The notes beneath the pieces were generated by a model. The model did no database searches, was not told the DNA's origin, and saw only the letters and a list, made by a program, of their open reading frames with translations. The translations under genes were made by a program, and so were the position numbers. Of a DNA stretch of 64,000 nucleotides, positions 34,168 through 43,885 are shown one piece after another. Origin of the DNA: Prorocentrum cordatum (taxonomy: Eukaryota; Sar; Dinophyceae; Prorocentrales; Prorocentraceae); the NCBI GenBank assembly GCA_963575745.1, contig CAUYUJ010014344.1:235725-299724 (forward strand), written 5' to 3'. Every line of letters starts with the position of its first letter. Within the stretch, counting starts at the first letter, position 1.

Positions 34168-34195
34168 TTTGGCTCAGGGTGCGGGTATCCTAACA
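34168..34195 (+). promoter_or_regulatory. Possible trans-splice acceptor or spliced-leader relic of thiM
   Basis: TTTGGCTCAG at 34168-34177 resembles the 3' end of the dinoflagellate spliced leader (…TTTTGGCTCAAG), and ATCCTAACAG at 34186-34195 looks like a branch/acceptor ending in AG. Either could define the mature 5' end, giving a 5' UTR of about 74 bases. The match is short and may be chance. Confidence 0.3.
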
Positions 34196-34269
34196 GTTAG
34201 GATTGAGAGATACCGTTTGAACCTGACCGCGTTGAGACGCGCGTAGGGAATCCCGAACTTTCGTCGAAC

Positions 34270-35166
34270 ATGTCGTTGGCAAAGCGTGCTGCAACTACCT
34301 TGAAGCAGGTGCGTGCTTCTGGGCCGTTGGTGCAATGTGTGACGAACTACGTCAGCATGGACATCATGGCAAATGTACTCATTGCTGCCAAAATGTCTCC
34401 TGCCATGGCCCATGGTGGCGTCTGCGGCGAGGCCGCAGAGTTTGCCAAAATTGCAAGTGGCGTGAACTTGAATCTTGGCACACTTGATGAAGATTGGGCC
34501 ATTGGCGCAAAGGCTTCTGCTATGGTGTGCAAAGATATGAAGAAGCCATGGGTGTTGGACCCAGTTGGTTTCGGCGCGCTGTCCTACCGCACAGGCGTGA
34601 TCAAAGAGTTGATCGAAATGGGACCTACTGTTCTGAAGGGTAACGCCTCTGAGATAATCACGTGTGCAAAACTAACGTACCCGGAGGATTTTGCAGTTAT
34701 GCCAGCCACCATTGTCCCGGACGGCGAAGCCACAGAAGCGAAGGGTGTCGATTCAACGATCTGCAGCGACACTGTGAATACGAAGCTATTGGATGCGTTT
34801 GCCAAGAAGTTTGGTGGTGTTGTCTGTATGACAGGCAAGTATGATTATGTCACCGATGGTGCGAGTGAGAAGTATTGGGTCAAGCACTCCGTACCCATGC
34901 TGCAGGACTTCACCGCGAGCGGCTGCGCCCTTGGCGCCATCATCACCGGCTTCTGTGCCACCGGGAGCCAGATGGAGCCCGCGCAGTCTCATGCTTGTTC
35001 GACGGCCCAAGCCGTGGCTTATTACACGTTGACTGGCAAACGGACCATGGAAGATCCGAGCTATAGCCGCGGGCCTGGCTCGTTTCGCCAAGGCTTTCTG
35101 GACACGCTTCGGAATTTGACAGAAGACGAAGTCGAGCAGCTGAGCAAGATCGAGAAAGTGGAGTGA
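34270..35166 (+). CDS. thiM: Hydroxyethylthiazole kinase (ThiM family)
   Basis: Predicted to phosphorylate 4-methyl-5-(2-hydroxyethyl)thiazole with ATP (EC 2.7.1.50), the salvage step that supplies the thiazole half of thiamine. The 298-residue product is full length for the family, somewhat longer than the usual 260-275. Diagnostic segments in order: QCVTNYVSMDIMANVL (22-37) and SPAMAH (43-48) of the thiazole site; NLGTL (68-72); PWVLDPVGFGA (93-103); PTVLKGNASEI (119-129); GVDST (159-163); and the ribokinase-fold anion hole ASGCALGAI (216-224) with Cys219 in the usual catalytic-region position. The insertion TYPEDFAVMPATIV (136-149) between GNASEI and GVDST is longer than in bacteria. The ATG at 34270 gives the family-typical N-terminus, and no other start lies closer to the conserved block. 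It has no introns, no organelle-targeting extension that I can see, and lower GC than its surroundings. No thiamine riboswitch was recognised. It is the only intact gene in the window. Confidence 0.93.
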   Translation: MSLAKRAATTLKQVRASGPLVQCVTNYVSMDIMANVLIAAKMSPAMAHGGVCGEAAEFAKIASGVNLNLGTLDEDWAIGAKASAMVCKDMKKPWVLDPVGFGALSYRTGVIKELIEMGPTVLKGNASEIITCAKLTYPEDFAVMPATIVPDGEATEAKGVDSTICSDTVNTKLLDAFAKKFGGVVCMTGKYDYVTDGASEKYWVKHSVPMLQDFTASGCALGAIITGFCATGSQMEPAQSHACSTAQAVAYYTLTGKRTMEDPSYSRGPGSFRQGFLDTLRNLTEDEVEQLSKIEKVE

Positions 35167-35510
35167 TCGCCGTGCACACTGTGCAGTCCCAGTTCTTGGA
35201 AGTTTCTAGTTGTCTGGAGGCGGCTCATCTCAAATGGCCCGCGGCCGGGACATCCTCCCAGGTTCCCCCCCCAAACGTTGGAGCACCCCCCCGACCGCGG
35301 TATCCTAGCTGACCACCCAGCCGCCCATAACATGTCCAGGGCGGCGCGGAGAGGCGCCCAACAGTGCTCAAGGGCAGCCTTAGAACTTCCACCACGGCCC
35401 AAAACGGCCCAGACAGCCCCCCTGACGCGCCCAGGGGGCCCGAAGAGCACTCCTCAAAGCTTCCCCAAACACCCAAATCAGTGATATTTCGGAGGTTCTT
35501 GCACCATTTT
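35167..35510 (-). repeat. Inverted CTTGGGG-family fragment downstream of thiM
   Basis: CAAAACGGCCCAGACAGCCC and GGCCCGAAGAGC are the complement-strand form of the CTTGGGGCCGTC minisatellite; strongly degenerate. Confidence 0.5.
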
Positions 35511-35688
35511 CGTACATGACCTTCTGTGCTCTTCCGGGCGAAGGCAGGGCCTGGCGACCTACAGCGGACCCAAGCGCCACACGCCTGCAACGTGACCCTT
35601 CTGGCCATTGCTTGCACTCTTTCCCTTTCGCCCCCCCCTTCTCCAGGCCTCCCAGATGGGGTCCGAGTAGATGGGGTCGGAGGATCTC
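35511..35688. other. No gene seen
   Basis: Short unique segment. Confidence 0.3.
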
Positions 35689-35718
35689 GCCGCATCGCCG
35701 ATGCATCGGCGATGCGGC
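35689..35718. repeat. Perfect 30-bp palindrome
   Basis: The half-site GCCGCATCGCCGATG is followed directly by its exact complement, centred between 35703 and 35704, with no loop. CGCCGACGTCGCCGATT-like minisatellite follows at 35735-35830. Confidence 0.9.
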
Positions 35719-35830
35719 TCGATGCGGAGCCCGACTTTGCCCCGCCGACGTCGCCGACGTCGCCGATTCCGCCACGCCGACGTCGCCGATTTCGTCACGG
35801 CGACTTCGCCGATTTCGCCACGCCGACGTC

Positions 35831-36259
35831 GCCGTCGAGGAGGCCGCCATCTTCTCTCCCAATGAGAACCGTGCTTTTAGAAATAGGCCGGAGCTTCAGG
35901 AAGTACACGCGGCACGCGTGGCCGCAATCGGTGCCTCTGCTGCCGCAAGCGCGTGCCGGTGGCTGCGCTGCTGACCCTGCACGTGCAACGTGGATTGACA
36001 GCGAAGGCGGTCGCGCGGATGCGCGCCGCCTCGTCCTCGTCCTCCTTCTCCCCATCCTCCCGCATCCTTTTCCTTGGCATCGCTCGGACGTGTGCATTTT
36101 TCCTTCGGCGAGGACTATCGAGGAGCATCCTTGGTCATGTGGCAAAAAACCACGCACGAAACAGAAAAAAACACAGGGAATGGACGTCCGCACGATAGCC
36201 AGTTTCCCACACCTCTATTGTCCTCCTCATCCGTTGCCCCCCATGGTCTACCGAATGGC
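35831..36259. other. No gene seen
   Basis: Moderate-GC unique sequence with short open frames lacking motifs. Confidence 0.3.
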
Positions 36260-36430
36260 CTTCGGCCCATCCCGCCACCGTGCCTGGGTTGCGGATCCGA
36301 GTTTTCAGGGGTGCTTCCTGGGGTCTCTTCGGAGCACTCGGGGCAGTTTTGGAGCCTCTTGGACAGTCTTGGGGGCTGCTTGGGGCCTCTTGGCCCGTCT
36401 TGGGGACGTCTTGGAGCTCGAATAATTCAT
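36260..36430 (+). repeat. CTTGGGG-type minisatellite fragment
   Basis: GGGGCAGTTTTGGAGCCTCT, TTGGACAGTCTTGGGGGCTG and TTGGGGACGTCTTGGAGC; degenerate units of the family seen at 22.9-24.4 kb. Confidence 0.65.
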
Positions 36431-36549
36431 GCGACAAGCCGCGGAAAGCCCCCAACAAGCCGCGACAAGCTCCGAGAGATCTGGCAATTGGGGCGCCGGG
36501 CCCGTTAAAGACTCCTCAGGACTGGGGGTTCTCACCCTCTCGCTTGATA

Positions 36550-37240
36550 TCAATGAGTGGAACAGCGCTCCGCGAATGGAAGAGCGCCATTGTAATTCTC
36601 TGGTTTGAAGCCAATTGGCGGGGCGGCGCTCCGCCAATGAGAATGAAGTAATCTGTCAACCCCACGGTTTGAGGCCAATTAGTGGAACGGCGCTCCGCTA
36701 GTCGGGGCGAAGCAATGCTTAATCTTCTGGCTGAGGCAAATTAGCGGAGCGGCGCTTCGCTAACGGGAGAGAAACAATCGTAATCCCCTGAGCGCCGCTC
36801 CGCGAATGGGAGCGGAGCAATCGTAATCCCCTGGTTCGAGGCCAACTAGCGGAGCGCCGCACCATTAATGGGATCGAAGCAGCCGTAATCCTCTGGTTCG
36901 ACGCCGATGAGCAGATCGGCGCTCCGCTCGTGGGAACGAAGCGATCGTAATCCTCCGGTTGGAGGCCAACTGGGCGCCCCGCTGGTGGGAGCGAGGCAGT
37001 CGCAAGCTTTTAGGTTGAAGCCGCTTGGCGGAACGACGCTCTGCTGGTGGGAGCGAAACAATCGTAGTCCCCTGGTCCGCAGCCACTTAGCGGAATGATT
37101 GGAGTGAAGCAGTTGGTTTGAAACCCATTAGCAGACCGACGCTCCGCTAATGAGAGCGATGCAAGCAATGTCGGCGCGCATGCTGTGGGGCCAATTGGCG
37201 GGGCGGCGCTCCGCTAATCCGACGCGAAGCACTCCGGCAA
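36550..37240. repeat. ~62-bp hairpin satellite, about 11 copies
   Basis: Each unit carries TTAGCGGAGC-GGC-GCTCCGCTAA or a variant, an inverted repeat of about 10 bp arms, followed by GGGAGCGAAGCAATCGTAAT and CCTCTGGTTTGAGGCCAA. Hairpin centres fall near 36567, 36628, 36692, 36753, 36794, 36857, 36920, 36975, 37037, 37140 and 37208. Hairpin halves covary partly (for example GGCGGGGC/CGCTCCGCC), so the fold is kept in many units. Confidence 0.85.
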
Positions 37241-37376
37241 TTGGAGCCCAGGCTTTTTCAGAACCCTCAGGATCGAGGATTGACGCTCAGGGGATTGGGC
37301 AAAGGACCTGTTGACACGCCCACCCCATGCCCAGCGACACGGTGGCGGACCTCTGCCTCCGCCTTTTACTCCTCGT

Positions 37377-38145
37377 CTCCTCCTCCTCCTCCTCCTCCTC
37401 CTCCTCCTACTCCTCCTCCTTCTCCTCTTCCTTCTCCCCCTCCTTCTCCTCACTATTATCATCCTCCTCCGCATCATTACCACGAGCCTCCTCCTCCTCC
37501 TCCTCATCCCCCTCCTCCTCCTCCTCCTCCTCCTCCTCCTGGTCCTTCTCCTCCTCCTCATCGTAATCAGCAGCCGCAGCAGCATTATCATCAGGAGCAG
37601 CAGCATCCTCATCACCAGCAGCAGCAATAGCATCATCATCAACAGCACCATCATCATCACCACCCCCATAATCTTTTTATCATCATCGCCATCACCATCA
37701 TCATCGTCGTCTTCATCAGCAGCAACATCACCATCATCATCGTCATAATCATCTCCATATCATCATTATCACCAAACTCCATCCCCACCTTCATCATCAT
37801 GATCATCCTCATCCTCATCCTCTACCTCATTATCATCAACATCCTCATCAGCATCGTCCTCGTCACCATCATCATCAGCAGCAGCAGCTTCATCAACATC
37901 GTCATCATCAATCCTCTTATCATGGTCGTCGACATCATCATCAGCATCATCAAAATCCCCATCATCATCAGCAGCATCATCATCAGCAGCATCATCATTA
38001 GCATCATCAGCAGCAGCAGCATCATCATCCCCATCATCACCACCAGTATCATCACCGTCATCGTCATCAACACCATCAACAACAACAGCATCACTATCAT
38101 CATCAGCCATAGCAGCAGCAACAGCAGCAGCAGCATCATGGTCAT
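37377..38145. repeat. (TCC)n and (ATC)n arrays
   Basis: TCC array 37377-37560, then CAT/CAG/ATC-rich triplets to 38145. Open frames in it are repeat artefacts. Confidence 0.93.
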
Positions 38146-38309
38146 GTGTCGTCCTCTCCCTCCCCTTCGCCTTCCTCCCCATCTGCGCCCGCTCCGCCCT
38201 CCTCGCCCGCCCATACCCCCACTGAAAGCATGCTTTGCGGCCCCAAGTGCTCCCGCTTGCGCCCCGCCGCATCCCGTTCCTTTAGGTCCTGGAAGTCTCT
38301 TAGAGGGGC

Positions 38310-38590
38310 TCTCACAGCAAGGGGAAGGAGGAGCAGGAGAAGGACGACGAGGACAAGGACGAGGACGGAGGAGGAGGAGGAGGAGGAGGAGGAGAAAAAG
38401 AAGAGGAGGAAGAGGAGGAGGCAGGAAGAGACAGGAGCAGGAGGACGACGAAGAGGAGGACGAGTACCAGGAAGGACGAGGGGGAGGAGGAGGAGGAGGA
38501 GGAGGAGGAGGAGGAGGAGGAGGAGGAGGAGGAGGAGAAGAAGAAGAAGGAGGGGAAGAAGATGAAGAAGAAGAATAAGAGGAGGAGGAC
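38310..38590. repeat. GGA/GAA microsatellite
   Basis: GGAGGA with GAAGAA segments (about 38535-38578). Confidence 0.93.
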
Positions 38591-40089
38591 GAGAGGAGAA
38601 CGACGAGGGGGCCTCGGGGTCACCCAGCAACCCCTGCCCTACCTCTATTCCCAGAGCCCGAGGGGCGACAAGCTACAGCAGGCTCACGAGGTAAGGCAAG
38701 TTCTCCTGCCAGGAAAGTGCCCCACGGAACATGCTCGTTTTCCCCGATGCCTTACGGACACCCGCTGGAGCTCTAGGGATATCCCTCTTCGAGGTCCAGG
38801 GCCGACCGAGGAGTGTGCCCCCAGATCTCTTGCAGCAGGGCCTCTTAACGCGCGCACCTGCTGCACGTCACCCGCACGGGCCCGAAGATGCCCGCGCCCC
38901 ACGCCTCGTGGCCTAAGCAGCAGGGGAGCTCTCCGGAGGCGCCGCGGCGCGAGGCGCGAAGGAGAGGCGCGGAAGCGGGCGGCCTGCTCTCCGCAGCCCG
39001 AGCGGGCGTCGGGTTGTGAAGGGCGGCCGGGTGACCCCGATGCCCCCAGGCCCTCCCAGAGCAGCGGGTGGCAGCATGGCAGCGTCGATGCCTCAAGCGC
39101 GGGGTCCTGAGGGATGGGGTCTGGAGGATAGGGAGGGATCCACGGACGGATTCACGGTGCTTGAGGCACCTCGTCCTCAGGACCCCATCGCTCAGGACCC
39201 CATCTGTGAACCACCGGTAGAGGGCGCCGGGGGCGAAGGACGGCGGAGTGGCCCCAGCCCCCTCCTGCCTGCCTGGAGTCCTCGCGGCGCTGAATGTGTT
39301 GATGAATTTCCTTTGGAGGGTTCCAGAGCCGACTAGGCGCAACTTGGGGAGTTGTGTTCCTTGCCCAACCTCTGAGGCAGCCCATCGTATCGACGATCTC
39401 CCTACGGAGGTGTCGAAGTCGATGGGCCGCCCAGCGGGATTCGGTAGGTTCGCGCCGCGTCAACGCGGCGAAGACCTTAGCGAGGGCGTTCAAGGTTGAA
39501 CGCCGCCAGTGGCCAGGAGTCGGCCAGGATTGGATGATTCACGCTATCAGAAAGCCGTTATCATTTTAGGTTGAACGATCCACACGGTGTCAGGAACCAA
39601 CGCCGACGTCGTCACAACACGAACTTGCCGTATAGTTGGCACAAGAGTTAAGAACAATGCTAGTTTAGGAGGGCTCCCCGTCAGTTCTTCGCAGTTGGAC
39701 GTTCAGCAGCAGCTCCTTACAGCCAAAGCGCTGCCACACGAACGCAGAAAAAGAACACGAGCCCGTCCACTGGAGGCCCGAGGCCCCGAGGGGATGGCCG
39801 CAAGGAAGAGCATTCCGAGGCGGAGAACCCAAAGCGCGAAGGATATAAGGGGTCCACTCCAGAGCTGGGGTTGTTCCGAACCATCGTGCCAGCTGTAAGG
39901 AGCACAGCTCCCCCAGTCGTCGCTCGCCTCCCTGAGCCCCGCTCCTCCGCCGGGCCATGGCCGAGGGCCGAGGCGGCAGGGGTGGCGGCCGCAGCGGCCG
40001 CGGCGCAGGCTGCCGAGGGAGGGTTGGCTTCGAACCGCGCCGCCGCCCTCCAGGCAAATATCGTTCCCTTCGTCGCGTTGCTGGTGCTG
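38591..40089. other. No gene recognised over 1.5 kb
   Basis: GC-rich sequence with a short tandem of CTCAGGACCCCATC (39175-39205). Open frames lack recognisable domains. Possible decayed repeat DNA. Confidence 0.3.
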
Positions 40090-40094
40090 GCCTC

Positions 40095-40290
40095 CTGGAA
40101 GAGGGGAAGAGGAGGAGGAGGAGGAGGAGGAGGAGGAGGAGGAGGAGGAAGAGCGGGAGGAGGAGGAGGAGGAGGAGGAGGAGGAGGAGGAGGAGGAGGG
40201 GGAGGAGCGGGAGGGGGTTGGGGAGGGGGAGGGGAAGGAGGAGGAGGAGGCGGAGGAGGAGGAGGGAGGGGAAGAGAAGGAGGAATAGCA
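40095..40290. repeat. GGA microsatellite
   Basis: About 195 bases of GGA with GGGA interruptions; joins the minisatellite family that follows. Confidence 0.93.
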
Positions 40291-41000
40291 ATAGCAATAA
40301 TACGTAGCACCCCGCAGATGCGGATAAGAGTGGGAGGGCGGTGGGGACGTCGGCAGTTTGCGACTGGAGAAGCCCGCCGCAGGTGCCAAAGTTTCCCAAA
40401 TTATACAACGAGCCCGCCGCAGGTGCCGATTTTTTCGTTAAGCCAACGTGGGTGGGTCGCGGGTGGGTCGCAAATGGTTCGCGGGTGGGTCGGGGGTGGG
40501 TTGCTGTTGGGTCGCGGGTGTAGAGGGCAGAAAATCCACCCCATAACAATCACCCCGACAAGCGAAGCCGTTTAGTAAGCCCACCCAAGGAATGAATCGA
40601 ACAGGGCAGGGCTGTTTAGTCAACGCCCAGGGCCGTTTAGTAAACGTTAATTGTCGGGTCCGAGTGGTTTTTCTTACCTTGAGGGTGGGTCGCGGGGTGG
40701 GTCGCGGGTGGGTTGCGGGGTGGGTCGCGGGTGGGTCGCGGATGGGTCGCGGATGGGTCGCGGGGTGGGTCGCGGGTGGGTCGCGGGGTGGGTCCCGGGT
40801 GGGTCGCAGGTGGGTCGCAGGTGGGTCGCAAGGTGGGTCGCGGGTGGGTCGCGGGGTTGGTCGTGGGTGGGTCGCGGGTGGGATGACAACAAACAACAAC
40901 AGCAGCAACAACAACAACACCACCAACAACAACAACAACAACAACAATAACAACACCACCAACAACAACAACAACAACAACAACGCAACAACAACGCACC
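40291..41000 (+). repeat. GGGTGGGTCGC minisatellite with (CAA)n tail, longest copy
   Basis: AATACGTAGCACCCCGCAG at about 40297; two AGCCCGCCGCAGGTGCC direct repeats (about 40370-40430); degenerate GGGTGGGTCGCG units (40447-40520 and 40683-40880); then a CAA array (40888-40990). The reverse complement of this order is at 8.08-8.26 kb, and part of it at 53.7-53.95 kb. Runs of G3 separated by short loops could form G-quadruplexes. Confidence 0.8.
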
Positions 41001-41119
41001 AATCAGAATTCTCACCACGAATGCCTCATTCAGCCACGCACGCAGGTACTATGAATAACCGTTCGGCCCCCTCACTCTGACGTGAAGGAGGAGGTGAATG
41101 AGATCAAGGAGAAGAGGTG

Positions 41120-41595
41120 GAGCAGGGGTGGTGGTGGAGGAGGAGGAGGAGAACGAGAAGAAGGATAAGCTCATGGAACTCTTTAAGTCGCCCCCCCCCG
41201 CCCTCACAGTTGCTGGGCACACCGGAATTTGACATTTTCGGTTCTTGGCCCCGTCTAACAAGACCGAGTCTCACCCTGCGCAACGTCCACAATGTCCATG
41301 CCGTGACAGACTCTACGGAGCCGCTTGCAGGTGGGCTAGGAGGAGGAGGAGGAGGAGGAGGAGGAAGAGGAAGAGGAGGAGGAGGAGCAGCAGCAGCAGC
41401 AGGAGAAACATGAGGTGGAGGAGGAGGAGGAAGAGGATGAGGATGAGGAGGAGGAGGAGGAGGAGGAGAAAGAGAAGGGGGCCGACGACGAGGACGTGGA
41501 CGAAGAGGGGGCAAATAAGCTGGAGGAGGTGGAGGAGGGTAAAGAGAAACGCGGGTGGAGGGAGGAGGAGGAGGAGGAGGAGGAGGAATGGGGGG
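41120..41595. repeat. GGA microsatellite blocks
   Basis: Two purine-rich GGA arrays (41120-41165 and 41338-41590) separated by unique sequence. Confidence 0.85.
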
Positions 41596-42150
41596 AGAAG
41601 CCAAGGGTTTCAGCGCTGCAGGAGTCGCACTCTGCCGCGCCCCTGTCGCGTCGGTCTCGGCGGCGCCGCGAGGGTGTCCCAGCATGGGGGCGCCGTCCTG
41701 GCATCTCCCCGTGCGCGAGACGAGGCTCCCTGCCCTCGTCTCTCCCGCACGAGCCCCGACCCGACGCCGCAAGCGGCCCCCCACCCGCTCGGGAGGCCGC
41801 CGAGGCCCTCCGGGAGGCTGAGGCGTCCGCGAGCGGACCGCCCTGCTGGTGCAGGGTGCGGCTTGAGCATCTTGAGCCGTCCTGAGGCTCCGAACGAATG
41901 CGACGACGTGCGACGAAGTTCGACGACGAGTGCGGCCGCGCCTGGAGCCTCAAGGCGGCTCAAGAGTCTTGACTCAAGAGGCGCCTAAGAAGGCTCAAGA
42001 CGCCCCGTCCAGCCGACCACGCCCAAAGCAAAAGCGGAAGCGCACGCGGGGGGCGTTTTTGCTTGCCTCTGCTCTGCGACACCCATTGTGTCTGAGGACG
42101 CTCGTCGGGGTGCTGCCATCAGCCCTTCCGAGGCGGGCCCATTTCGTGAA
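41596..42150. other. No gene seen
   Basis: GC-rich; repeated AAGAGTCTTGACTCAAGAGG-type short inverted motif near 41965-41985. No domain found. Confidence 0.3.
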
Positions 42151-42335
42151 GGGGAAGGAGAATGAGGAGGCGGAGGAGGAGGAGAAGAAGAAGAAGAGGA
42201 AGGAGGAGGAGGAGGAGGAGGAGGAGTAGGAGGAGGAAGAAGAAGAAGAAAAGGAGGGTGAGAGGTAGAGCGAGGAAACTACGAAGGGGAGGAGGAGGAG
42301 GAGGAGGAGGAGGAGGATGAGGAGGAGGCTGGTGG
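42151..42335. repeat. GGA/GAA microsatellite
   Basis: GGAGGAGGAG and GAAGAAGAAG tracts. Confidence 0.9.
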
Positions 42336-42494
42336 TCAGGCATACGCCTGGCTCAGGGCCCTGTCGGAGCGCTCTCGGAGCGGCCCGTGGCGCCCGAGGC
42401 ATCCCGCGGGCTCGGCCCGCTCCTGGGGACGTGTCCCTGAGCTCTCCGGGAGATGCCCGAGGTGCTCGTGTCGCGCCCTCGTCTTGCGAGCGGA

Positions 42495-42918
42495 GAGAGA
42501 GGGGAGGAGGAGGAGGAGGAGGAGGAGGAGGAGGAGGAGGATCTTGCTGCACTGCGCCGCGCACATGGGCCACGGGTATTCTGTGTGAAAATGCAAGCGT
42601 GCTCTGCAGAATACGGCACACACACACACCGAAGATTTAAATCGAGCTAAATCGGAAGCAGCTTGCACGGATCCTGACTGGTTAAAGTGGGGTGGGAGGG
42701 AAGCGAAGCAGCGAGGTTGAGCCAGGATGGGAACGGACGGCCCACTCCTGCTCCGCAGAGAAACCCAAGCCGCACATCTCAAAATCGATTCATCTTGTTG
42801 CACTGCGCCGCGCACATGGGCCACGGGTATTCTGTGTGAAAGTGCTCGCGTGCTCTGCAGAACACGGCACACACCGATGATTTAAATCGAGTTTCATCGG
42901 AAGCACCTTGCACGGATC
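42495..42918 (-). repeat. Tandem duplication beside the retroelement
   Basis: After a GGA run, a block containing GCACTGCGCCGCGCACATGG, CCACGGGTATTCTGTGTGAA, GATTTAAATCGAG and CTTGCACGGATCC occurs twice (42543-42674 and 42792-42918). Between the two lies the left ~75-bp flanking repeat of the retroelement. Confidence 0.85.
42716..42795 (-). repeat. Left (3') flanking direct repeat of the retroelement
   Basis: Shares with 49216-49292 GGATGGGAACGGACGGCCCA, CTCCTGCTC, GCAGAGAAACCCAAG and GCACATCTCAA. On the minus strand it ends in a 22-base sequence that matches the dinoflagellate spliced leader at 17 of 22 positions (42716-42737). It may be a terminal repeat of the element or part of an older repeat into which it inserted. 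Confidence 0.75.
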
Positions 42919-43089
42919 CACAACCAGGCAAACTGCACCACCAGATCTTGGCCACGCAGGGGCCGCACTGAAACGCACCGACCCGAGGGCCGAGAAAGAG
43001 GCCACGACCCTGGGACCCAGCCCTGGCGCCCACAAGGGTTCCGAGAGCAGGGCGAAAACGCCTGGGGCCGAGAGACTACAGATAGGCTC

Positions 43090-43885
43090 GAAACTTGCGG
43101 ACGTGTTGGTCTAGTATAGCAAAACTAAAACACGTGGCGACACGACGGCACAGCTTCCGAGGGTATGCCTCGGCCAGCTTTGTGAAGACAATCCCGTCTG
43201 AGTTCTTACCTTCTAGTTGCATGTGAGGGACTCCTGAACGCGAACGAAATCCGCGGCCGCAACACCGTTAAACCGCGGGCCCCAAGTCCAGATTCACGGC
43301 ACGAAAACGGGTCCGTTTCCTCCAGGGAAGGCCCTCCATGCAGAAATCAGTGAACAAGTCAGAGACGGAGGAGGGAGCAGAGGAGGACGACACCAACGGC
43401 GGCGACCCAGGAGCAAGGGCGGGGTAGTTCCAGACCCAGCTCTGACCAGGATTCTCGATCGCCAGCGGGACCCCGCTTTGACGTGCGAGCTTCAGAAGCC
43501 CCCCGCTGGAGGCAGCGAGGGCGTTCCCGACTCGGACAGCCTTCTCGTCCCAAGGCTTCAAGCCGGGAGCTCCAAGAGGGAAACCCGCATTTCGCAGCGT
43601 CGCGGGCCCATTGGGCCGATTGCGCGCAGTGCTGAAACTGTTGCAGGGCAGGCCGATCCACACAGCACGGATCGAGCCGTCACGAACTCGGGCCCGAATG
43701 AAACTCTGGACAGACCTCTGGAGAAGCTCACGCTGGACTCCGTGCTTTGCGTCAATCTCGAAGATTGGAGTCCCTCGAAGTCTAGAGGCCTGACGCCACG
43801 CCGCGCTCGGGCGGCCTGTGCCCGCGAAGAGCTTCAGCGCGAAGCCTCGCCCAGCGAAGCAGCCCCGCCTCCAGCGTCGCATCAG
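43090..43885 (-). pseudogene. C5-cytosine methyltransferase-like domain of the YR retroelement
   Basis: Last domain of the element. The frame ending at 43268 carries ALKLFAGTGRPSAAW (SAM-binding motif I, F-x-G-x-G), GLPCNSFSTARN (motif IV, Pro-Cys nucleophile), then LAIENPGQSWVW (motif VI position, ENP instead of ENV) and FCMEGLPWRKRTRF. After a frameshift near 43265 the product would continue with CGRGFRSRSGVPHMQL and FTKLAEAYPRKLC to about 43090. Together these are the hallmarks of a Dcm-like fold. C5-methyltransferases captured by retrotransposons are described in dinoflagellates (de Mendoza and colleagues, 2018), but I cannot say whether this is the same lineage. Whether it ever methylated DNA is unknown; the family may be a divergent relative without activity. 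Confidence 0.7.
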
